Shown here: piece after piece, positions 1 through 6,223 of the stretch
How the letters are laid out: each line of letters begins with the position of its first letter
How positions within the stretch are numbered: the first letter of the stretch is position 1
Source of the DNA: DASZGI01 sp035938995
GTDB lineage: Bacteria > Actinomycetota > Actinomycetes > Streptomycetales > Catenulisporaceae
Direction: 5' to 3'
Assembly: GCF_035938995.1 (NCBI RefSeq)
Contig: NZ_DASZGI010000276.1
Coordinates: forward strand, 1-17,559
DNA length: 17,559 bases
The notes under the pieces: model-generated
The model's input: the letters and a program-made list of their open reading frames with translations, nothing else
The model's database searches: none
Told to the model about the DNA's origin: nothing
Made by a program: the position numbers and the translations under genes

Positions 1-222
1 GACGGTCTGCCCCACGGCGATCGGCAGCTCGACGGTGTTCTCGCCCGTCTGCACCCAACGGCGCTCGAACGCCTCCTTGTTCGACAGCACCTTGATCGCG
101 GCAGCATACCGCTGGGTCTGGCGCGCGCGGTTCAGCTCGTCCTCGCGGCGAAGCCACATGGGGACGAGGTACACCGCCCAGGCGCCGACGATGGCTGCAT
201 AGATAAGCCCGCTGCTGCTCAT
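1..222 (-). CDS. glpR: Divisome membrane protein SepX/GlpR, N-terminal 74 residues (3' end outside window)
   Basis: The minus-strand frame opens at an ATG at 222-220 and is still open at the window edge. The protein begins MSSSGLIYAAIVGAWAVYLV, a single membrane segment at about residues 5-21, followed at once by the charged stretch PMWLRREDELNRARQTQRYA. This opening is characteristic of the actinobacterial SepX (Streptomyces) / GlpR (Corynebacterium) family, a membrane receptor that binds the gephyrin-like protein Glp and acts at the division site. A glp gene lies in the same strand and cluster at 2137-3372, which supports the call. No convincing Shine-Dalgarno precedes the ATG; the hexamer TACCGT sits 6 nt upstream, so a leaderless start is possible. 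The remaining protein, usually several hundred residues with further C-terminal parts, is not visible here. Family assignment is from recognition of the N-terminus and context. Confidence 0.85.
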   Translation of the reverse strand, partial: MSSSGLIYAAIVGAWAVYLVPMWLRREDELNRARQTQRYAAAIKVLSNKEAFERRWVQTGENTVELPIAVGQTV

Positions 223-228
223 AACGCA

Positions 229-234
229 ACGGTA
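229..234 (-). promoter_or_regulatory. Possible -10 hexamer giving a leaderless glpR transcript
   Basis: On the minus strand TACCGT fits TANNNT and lies exactly 6 nt before the glpR ATG, the distance expected when transcription starts at the start codon. No ribosome binding site is visible between them. There is no clear -35, so this is a weak inference. Confidence 0.25.
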
Positions 235-286
235 GGGGCAAGAGCCCTGCTACGACGGCTGATTATCGCGTGTCGGGCGTAAAACA

Positions 287-310
287 TCCGATTGATCGGA
301 CTACTCCGAT
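287..310. promoter_or_regulatory. Palindrome TCCGAT-TG-ATCGGA plus a third TCCGAT half site
   Basis: A perfect 6-bp inverted repeat with a 2-nt centre (287-300) is followed at 305-310 by another TCCGAT in direct orientation. It lies 65-88 bp upstream of the glpR start in a locally AT-richer stretch of the 258-bp gap between glpR and the acetyltransferase gene. The arrangement is what a dimeric repressor or activator site would look like. No known regulator is recognised. The rest of this gap holds the 9-bp tandem repeat described separately and no gene that I can support. Confidence 0.3.
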
Positions 311-443
311 ATTAGGGATAGCCATGTACCCATCTGGGGGAAATTCCATGCCGGTCGGGGTGGAAATCGTTCGATCGGGTTGGGGCGGGGGTGAGGAGAG
401 GGTGAAATCGCCCGATTCGGGAGTGGAGCGTGGGCGGGGCTCG

Positions 444-488
444 CTCAGACAGCTCAGACGGCTCATACAGCTCTGACAGCTCAGACGG
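444..488. repeat. Five tandem copies of a 9-bp unit (CTCAGACGG-like)
   Basis: The plus strand reads CTCAGACAG, CTCAGACGG, CTCATACAG, CTCTGACAG and CTCAGACGG without interruption. Units differ at one to three positions. The array overlaps the last codons and the stop (481-483) of the upstream acetyltransferase gene and runs into the gap towards glpR. A 9-bp period preserves reading frame. Confidence 0.85.
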
Positions 489-1119
489 AGTGGGCGGACT
501 GGATGCGGCGCCATCGGTTGACCATCCCCTCCGGTACCTCAGGTACCGTCAACGCGTAGGCGATGTGGTCACGCCATCCGCCGTCGATGTGCAGGTAGGC
601 CAGGCGGAGGCCCTCCTCCCGAAAGCCGAGCTTCTCGGCCACTCGGCGGCTCGGGGCGTTCTCGGGGCGGATGTTCACCTCGATTCGGTGCAGGCCGACG
701 ACTTGGAAACAGTGGTCCACCGCGAGTGCGAGCGCGGTCGGGATGATTCCGCGGCCAGCCACCCGCTCGTCCACCCAATAGCCGATGTTCGCCGAGCAGA
801 GCGAGCCCCAGGAGATTCCGGCGACGTTGAGCTGGCCGACCATCCGCGCGGACTCCTGGGTGGTGGGATCGGCGAACCAGACGTTGAACGGCATCATCCG
901 GCCCGCGGAGGCTTCCCGGCGACCGCGGCGGACCAATTCCCGATAGGTGAGCCTGCGCGTGTACGGGTTTTCCGGGGGGACTGTTGCCTCCCACCGGGAA
1001 AGCCACGCCCGGTTGCGCGTCTGCAACTCCTGCCACGCCCGGGCGTCGCGCGGAGAGGGAGGGCGCAGGCTCACCGCCCCCTCGGCAAGCGTTACCGGGT
1101 ATCCGCGCACCTGTTTCAC
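481..1119 (-). CDS. rimJ: GNAT-family N-acetyltransferase, RimJ/RimL type
   Basis: This 212-residue protein has the RimJ-like layout: an N-terminal LRPPSPRDARAW segment (about residues 18-29), a central VGQLNVAG strand (about 93-100), then the acetyl-CoA binding motif DERVAGRGIIPTALALAVDH and the C-terminal RPENAPSRRVAEKLGFREEG. Family members transfer acetyl groups from acetyl-CoA to protein N-termini or small amines; the substrate here is unknown. The start is a GTG at 1119-1117 sharing four bases (GTGA) with the stop of the moaB-type gene, which shows translational coupling at the end of the glp-moaC-moaB run. In mycobacteria a gene called rimJ lies at the equivalent place between moeA1 and glpR. 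The 3' end runs into a 9-bp tandem repeat. The symbol rests on synteny; ribosomal S5 acetylation is not shown. Confidence 0.88.
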   Translation of the reverse strand: MKQVRGYPVTLAEGAVSLRPPSPRDARAWQELQTRNRAWLSRWEATVPPENPYTRRLTYRELVRRGRREASAGRMMPFNVWFADPTTQESARMVGQLNVAGISWGSLCSANIGYWVDERVAGRGIIPTALALAVDHCFQVVGLHRIEVNIRPENAPSRRVAEKLGFREEGLRLAYLHIDGGWRDHIAYALTVPEVPEGMVNRWRRIQSAHSV

Positions 1120-1604
1120 ACCCCGCCACCGGGTTTGTGATCGCCGCCGGCAAGCTGGTCGAGGGCGTGTTGCAGAAGAGGGAGGAGAACGGAAAGCCCG
1201 TCTTTGACGCCGCCGGACGAACCGGGAAGGTTCACAATCAGCGCGCGGCCCGAGACGCCGGCGAGACCACGGGACAGGGCAGACGTGGGTGCCTTAGCGC
1301 GCCCTTCCGCTCTAATGGCTTCGGCGATGCCGGGAACCTCGTAGTCCAGCACGCGGCGCGTGGCCTCAGGCGTCCGGTCCGTGGGTGAGATGCCCGTGCC
1401 GCCGGTGGTGACGATGAGCGCGGCCCCCTCCGCGAGGGCGTCACGCAGGGCTGACTCGACCGGGTCGCCGTCGGGGACGACGACTGGTCCGCCGACGTCG
1501 TGACCGGACTGGACGAGCGCATCAGCGATCAGCGGACCGGTGGTGTCCGCGTAGACCCCAGCCGCCGCCCGGTTGGATACCGTCACGACAACGGCGTACG
1601 CCAT
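1116..1604 (-). CDS. moaB: MogA/MoaB-family molybdenum cofactor biosynthesis protein (molybdopterin adenylyltransferase type)
   Basis: The 162-residue product carries the family signature TTGGTGISPTDRTPEAT (66-82), with the conserved Asp76 and TPE, and the second motif NLPGSSGGVKDGL (125-137). MogA-type enzymes adenylate molybdopterin with ATP before molybdate insertion by MoeA; some MoaB members are inactive, so enzyme activity is inferred. I chose the ATG at 1604-1602, which gives MAYAVVVTVSNR, the usual family opening, and follows a GGGGGAGGAAGG ribosome binding region. An ATG further upstream (1676) would overlap moaC and add 24 residues of no family resemblance. The gene starts 59 nt after moaC and overlaps the acetyltransferase start by four bases. 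MogA and MoaB cannot be separated with certainty from sequence alone. Confidence 0.92.
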   Translation of the reverse strand: MAYAVVVTVSNRAAAGVYADTTGPLIADALVQSGHDVGGPVVVPDGDPVESALRDALAEGAALIVTTGGTGISPTDRTPEATRRVLDYEVPGIAEAIRAEGRAKAPTSALSRGLAGVSGRALIVNLPGSSGGVKDGLSVLLPLLQHALDQLAGGDHKPGGGV

Positions 1605-1663
1605 GAGCGCCCTTCCTCCCCCGGCCTGCAGCGGTCGAACCGCCGTAGTGCTAGCGGGGCAGC

Positions 1664-2140
1664 TTAGCGCGTCCAATCGCCACTAAGGCCCCCGGTTTTC
1701 GATTCGACGCGCACGTCGGTGAGCACTGCGGCCGGATCCACTGCCTTAACCATGTCGACGAGCGCGAGCCCGGCGACCGCGACGGCGGTCAGCGCCTCCA
1801 TCTCGACGCCGGTGCGGTCGGCGGTCTTGACTCGGGCGCGGATCTCCACCGCATCGTCGGCGACCTCGAAGTCGACCGAGACCCCTGCGATGCCGATCGG
1901 GTGACACAGCGGGATCAGCTCGGAGGTGCGTTTAGCGCCCTGGATCCCGGCGATCCGCGCAACCGCGAGGGCATCCCCCTTTGGCAGGCCGACGCCACGG
2001 AGGAGCTCGATCACCTGCGCCGATACGACGAGGCGCCCGGAGGCCTCGGCGGTGCGGTCGGTGATCGGTTTCTGCGCGACATCCACCATCCGGGCCGCCC
2101 CCGACGCGTCCAGATGGGTGAAGCGGTCGGATTTGCTCAC
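1664..2140 (-). CDS. moaC: Cyclic pyranopterin monophosphate synthase MoaC
   Basis: The 158-residue protein matches MoaC over its full length: FTHLDASGAARMVDV at 7-21, SELIPLCHPI (73-82), GVEMEALTAVAVAGLALVDM (111-130) with the following Lys132, and KTGG (148-151). MoaC converts the MoaA product, 3',8-cyclo-7,8-dihydro-GTP, to cyclic pyranopterin monophosphate, the first stable intermediate of molybdenum-cofactor synthesis, in the cytoplasm as a hexamer. The start is GTG at 2140-2138, which overlaps the glp stop by four bases (GTGA), so the two are translationally coupled. moaA, moaD and moaE are not in the window and must lie elsewhere. Key residues appear intact. Confidence 0.97.
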   Translation of the reverse strand: MSKSDRFTHLDASGAARMVDVAQKPITDRTAEASGRLVVSAQVIELLRGVGLPKGDALAVARIAGIQGAKRTSELIPLCHPIGIAGVSVDFEVADDAVEIRARVKTADRTGVEMEALTAVAVAGLALVDMVKAVDPAAVLTDVRVESKTGGLSGDWTR

Positions 2141-3372
2141 CGGAGTTCCTCCAGGACGACAATCTCGACCGTCTCGCCCGCCTCGACGCCGGTGACGTCC
2201 TCCGGCACCGTGATCAGGCAGTTGGCCTGTGCCAACCCGCCCATCAGATGGGAGCCGGCGCCGCCGATCGGCCGGACCTCGATGCGACCGTCCGGCCCCG
2301 AGATCTCAGCGTGCCCGCGCAGGAACTGACGGCGGCCGGGCGGGGACTTAAGCGCCTTCAGGCTGACGGCCTGCGCGGTCGGCCGGTGCAGATCCGCGGC
2401 GTCGTAGCCGAGCATCCGGCGGATCGCCGGCCGGACGAAGAGCTCGAAGCCGACGTAGGCCGAGACCGGGTTGCCGGGAAGGGTGAAGATGGGGATCTCG
2501 TCCGGGCCGACGACGCCGAAGCCCTGCGGCATCCCCGGCTGCATGGCGACCCGCTCGAAGACGACCGTGCCGAGCTTGGAGAGCGCCTCCTTGACCACGT
2601 CGTAGGCGCCGACGCTCACTCCGCCGCTGGTGATGACGATATCCGCGCGGACGAGTTGGTCCTCGATGGTGCTCAGCAGTGTCTTGCTCTCGTCCGCGAC
2701 GACGCCGATCCGGAACGCCGTCGCCCCGGCTTCGCGCGCGGCCGCGGCGAGGGTGAATCCGTTGGACTCCGGGATCTGCCCGGGGCCCGGCTCGACGCCC
2801 GGCTCGACCAGCTCAGACCCGGTGGAGATGATAACCACGCGCGGGCTGGGGCGCACCGAGACTAGATCGATGCCGACCGCGGCGAGCAGCCCGATCTGCC
2901 GCGCGCCGAGCACGGTTCCGTTGGTGAGCAGGGGCTGCCCCGCACGTACGTCCTCGCCGATGCGGCGGATGTGCTCGCCCGGCTCGGGCGCGCGGTTGAT
3001 CCGCACGACGCCCTCTGCCGCGCCATCCGTCCACTCGACCGGGACGACTACGTCGGCACCCGGCGGAACCGGCGCGCCGGTCATGATCCGGGCGCAGGAG
3101 CCGGGATCGAGCTCCCGGCCGGGCGGCGCGCCGGCCGGGGTTTCGTAGGCGACGGTGAGCAGCGCGGGCCGCTCCTCATCCGCGCCGAGAACGTCGATGC
3201 GCCGCACCGCGTATCCGTCCATCGCGGAGTTGTCGAACAGCGGCACGTCCCGCGGGGCAGCGACGTCCTGCACCAGCCGGTGGCCGTGCGCGTCGAGCAG
3301 GTGCTGCTCGAACGGCGGCAGCGGCTTGACCCGGCCGAGCACGTCCTCAAGGTGCCGCGAGACGGATTTCAT
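2137..3372 (-). CDS. glp: Gephyrin-like molybdotransferase Glp (MoeA family)
   Basis: The 411-residue protein has the MoeA fold signatures in order: DNSAMDGYAV (47-56), RIMTGAPVPPGADVVVPVEW (95-114), ISTGSEL (182-188), TSGGVSVGAYDVVKEAL (248-264) and LPGNPVSAYVGFE (298-310), then a C-terminal beta domain. MoeA inserts molybdate into adenylated molybdopterin. In Corynebacterium the actinobacterial Glp subgroup was reported also to bind the membrane receptor GlpR and the divisome; glpR lies at 1-222. The usual lysine-containing PGKP motif reads MQPGMP (277-282), discussed as a finding. I took the ATG at 3372-3370, since MKSVSRHLEDVL is where family similarity begins; an AGGAC lies only about 3 nt away. 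A GTG 15 nt upstream (3387) is an alternative. The gene opens a coupled run with moaC, moaB and the acetyltransferase, 186 nt after galU. Confidence 0.92.
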   Translation of the reverse strand: MKSVSRHLEDVLGRVKPLPPFEQHLLDAHGHRLVQDVAAPRDVPLFDNSAMDGYAVRRIDVLGADEERPALLTVAYETPAGAPPGRELDPGSCARIMTGAPVPPGADVVVPVEWTDGAAEGVVRINRAPEPGEHIRRIGEDVRAGQPLLTNGTVLGARQIGLLAAVGIDLVSVRPSPRVVIISTGSELVEPGVEPGPGQIPESNGFTLAAAAREAGATAFRIGVVADESKTLLSTIEDQLVRADIVITSGGVSVGAYDVVKEALSKLGTVVFERVAMQPGMPQGFGVVGPDEIPIFTLPGNPVSAYVGFELFVRPAIRRMLGYDAADLHRPTAQAVSLKALKSPPGRRQFLRGHAEISGPDGRIEVRPIGGAGSHLMGGLAQANCLITVPEDVTGVEAGETVEIVVLEELR

Positions 3373-3543
3373 CTGTCCTGATTTCACCTGCGCCGCTTTC
3401 AAGTGCGCCGTGCGGTGAAGGCCGTGAGGCTGCCCGGAGCCGGGCTGCGCGCCGCCGTCCACTCGCTCTACCTATCCACTTACCCCGTGTCCAAGGCCTT
3501 TTCGGCTTGGTTGGAGCTTAGTGCTCGTCGCGGAGCGTCCGGC

Positions 3544-3558
3544 GGCGCTCAAAACGCC
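3544..3558 (-). terminator. Weak hairpin directly after galU stop
   Basis: On the minus strand GGCGT pairs with GCGCC (one G-U pair) around a 5-nt loop TTTGA, beginning at the base after the galU stop codon. There is no U tract, so termination is only a possibility. The rest of the 186-bp gap to glp (3373-3543) shows no gene and no clear promoter hexamers. Confidence 0.2.
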
Positions 3559-4503
<945 letters not shown>

Positions 4504-4509
4504 GAGGAG

Positions 4510-4515
4510 ACTTTA
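4510..4515 (-). promoter_or_regulatory. Possible -10 element TAAAGT for a leaderless galU transcript
   Basis: Reading the minus strand, TAAAGT (TANNNT) is followed by six bases and then the galU ATG. It lies in the 24-nt gap after the GGDEF stop. A recognisable -35 is missing. The absence of a ribosome binding site makes leaderless initiation a reasonable alternative to read-through from the GGDEF gene. Confidence 0.35.
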
Positions 4516-4527
4516 GCGGCGCCTCCA

Positions 4528-5286
4528 TCAAAGCGAAGTGGCCTCTGCGTGAAGAGTCACTGAGCTTGGCGCACCGATGACGACCCGAGCGCCCCCACCG
4601 GCGCGTTTCGCGTCCGTGAGTGCGCCGTCAGCAGCACGGATGAGGGTCGCGGCATGGTCGGCGGAGTCCGGATAGACGGCGGCGCCGATGGAGATCGTGA
4701 GGCGGACGCTCGTATCTGAGCCGCCATCGCCGTTGCCGCCGGTCGCGCCGCCTCCCAGCACGGCGGCGTCGAGCACGAGTTTGCGGGCCACGTAGCAAAG
4801 GCGGTCGGCGACCACGGCCGCGCCGTCGGGCCCGGTATCAGGCAAGAGGACGACGAACTCCTCGCCGCCGTAGCGGGCGAAGGTGTCGAAGGAGCGGATC
4901 TCCAGGGCGAGGCGCTGGGCCAGCTCGCGCAGCACGGCCGAGCCGACCTGGTGCCCGTGCGCGGCATTGACCTCGCGGAACCGGTCCACATCGCACATCA
5001 GCACGGCGAGCGGGCGCTCGACCCGGCGGGCGCGCTCGAGTTCGTGGGCGAGGGTTTCCTGCAGGTAGCGGTGGTTCCAGACACCGGTGACCGGATCGGT
5101 CGCGGAGAGGCGCTCCAGGCTGGACCGGCCCTGTTCGAGTCCGGTGAGCTCACGGCGGAGGGCTTCGAGTTCAACGGCGGCGCGGGCGGCCGCGTCACGG
5201 AGGCGGGCGGCGAGGCGGGCCACCGCGACGGCGAGCGCGACGCAGACCGCGGCGAGGCACACTAGTCCCCATTGCGTTGCCGTCAT
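4528..5286 (-). CDS. Membrane-anchored GGDEF diguanylate cyclase
   Basis: The 252-residue protein has one N-terminal transmembrane helix (about residues 7-25), an Ala/Arg/Glu-rich probable coiled coil (25-58), and a GGDEF domain from TDPVTGVWNHRYL (63-75). The metal-binding CDVDRF (98-103) and the active-site motif YGGEEF (139-144) are intact, and RSFD (131-134) lies exactly five residues before GGEEF, the position of the c-di-GMP inhibitory I-site. It should therefore make c-di-GMP from two GTP and be product-inhibited. A glycine-rich loop (GGGATGGNGDGG) is inserted near the end of the domain. There is no EAL domain and no recognised sensor, so the input is unknown. I chose the ATG at 5286-5284; longer upstream reading has no family character. 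It precedes galU by 24 nt and is divergent from the cyclo-ligase gene (149-bp gap). Confidence 0.92.
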   Translation of the reverse strand: MTATQWGLVCLAAVCVALAVAVARLAARLRDAAARAAVELEALRRELTGLEQGRSSLERLSATDPVTGVWNHRYLQETLAHELERARRVERPLAVLMCDVDRFREVNAAHGHQVGSAVLRELAQRLALEIRSFDTFARYGGEEFVVLLPDTGPDGAAVVADRLCYVARKLVLDAAVLGGGATGGNGDGGSDTSVRLTISIGAAVYPDSADHAATLIRAADGALTDAKRAGGGARVVIGAPSSVTLHAEATSL

Positions 5287-5435
5287 GGCCGTCCGGCACC
5301 CGTCCCTTCCTTGTCGCGGCTGTCGGTGCGGCAGGCTGGGTCCGGTGAGTGAAACCTCTCCCCCAAAACACCGGCTGGCCACTCTCCGCGGAAGCTGCGG
5401 GGCGTGTCCAGCCTGATACACGTTACGGATTCAGG

Positions 5436-6053
5436 ATGCCCGAGCAGGCCAACGACAAAGCCACGGCCAGATCACGTTTCGTAAACGATCGCTGCACGTT
5501 AGGTAACCATTCGCGTCGCTGTGAGTCATCGGCGGCGGTCAAACACCTGATGCGCGCCCCAGAGGTGACGAGCGCGAAGACGAAGACGGTGTGCGCGTAC
5601 GTGTCGTTCGGAACGGAGCCGGAGACGGGGGAACTGTTCGAAGGCTTGGCGGCGAGAGGTGTCACGGTATTGCTACCGGTGCTGCTTCCGGATGCAGACC
5701 TCGACTGGGCTCCGTTCGAGCCGGGTCAAGGGTTCGGCGTCGGCCGCCTGGGCCTGCGCGAGCCGACCGGAGAGCGGCGCGGCCCGGAAGCCGTCCGCGG
5801 TGTCCAGGTGGTGGTCGTGCCCGCGCTGGCGGTGTCCTCGACTGGTCAGCGCCTAGGCCGTGGGGGCGGATCGTATGACCGCGCGCTCGCCCGTTTGGCC
5901 GATCTGGATCTGAAGCGCCGTCCGTGGGTCTGTGCCCTCGTGTACGACCACGAGATCGGCGCAGAGTTCCCCGTCGAGCCGCACGACCAGTCGGTCGACG
6001 CGGCGTGCAGCGCGCGCGGCATCGTCAGGTTCGCAGGTGTCGCCGAAGCCTGA
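5436..6053 (+). CDS. 5-formyltetrahydrofolate cyclo-ligase
   Basis: The 205-residue protein matches the 5-FCL (MTHFS) family: TVCAYVSFGTEPETGELF in the N-terminal half, LLPVLLPDADLDW, and the C-terminal nucleotide-binding motif GQRLGRGGGSYDRALARL. The enzyme uses ATP to convert 5-formyl-THF to 5,10-methenyl-THF in the cytoplasm. I chose the ATG at 5436, which gives the usual family length and keeps the basic N-terminal helix region (KATARSRFVNDR) that aligns with the Streptomyces KxxLRRELL region; the ribosome binding site is poor. The first 40 codons are compositionally odd: they hold a TTA leucine codon (5499-5501), AGA and TCA codons and a CGTTT-CGT-AAACG palindrome (5475-5487), unlike the rest of the gene. 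A later start at 5550 would remove most of the N-terminal lobe and is unlikely. Confidence 0.93.
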   Translation: MPEQANDKATARSRFVNDRCTLGNHSRRCESSAAVKHLMRAPEVTSAKTKTVCAYVSFGTEPETGELFEGLAARGVTVLLPVLLPDADLDWAPFEPGQGFGVGRLGLREPTGERRGPEAVRGVQVVVVPALAVSSTGQRLGRGGGSYDRALARLADLDLKRRPWVCALVYDHEIGAEFPVEPHDQSVDAACSARGIVRFAGVAEA

Positions 6054-6065
6054 TCCGATCCGGCG

Positions 6066-6136
6066 CCTTCTCCCTCCTCCGCCGCCCTCCCACCTCTGCC
6101 CTCCCTCTGACCGCCGCCCTCCTCCTCCAACCGCCG
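6066..6136 (+). terminator. C-rich, G-poor tract, possible Rho-dependent termination region
   Basis: Directly downstream of the cyclo-ligase stop, a 71-nt pyrimidine-dominated stretch holds 45 C and only 8 G by hand count. A C-rich, G-poor transcript is the hallmark of Rho loading sites. It lies between convergent genes (cyclo-ligase and acylase). Past it, 6171-6177 GATCATC and 6193-6199 GATGATC could form a 7-bp stem with a long loop. No intrinsic terminator is visible. The function is inferred. Confidence 0.35.
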
Positions 6137-6223
6137 CATGCGACCCGTTGATCGCGATCCGACCAGCAGATCATCGTTTCGGTGGGCTGGCTGATGATCG
6201 AGGCGAACCGCAGGTGGGCTGAC

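Noticed and set aside
430..1140. Plus-strand frame of 236 codons opposite the acetyltransferase
   Set aside because: The minus strand encodes a clear GNAT protein with GTGA coupling; the opposite frame has no recognisable domain.
1605..1676. Longer start for the MogA/MoaB gene
   Set aside because: It would overlap moaC and skip the good ribosome binding site before 1604; the extra residues do not match the family.
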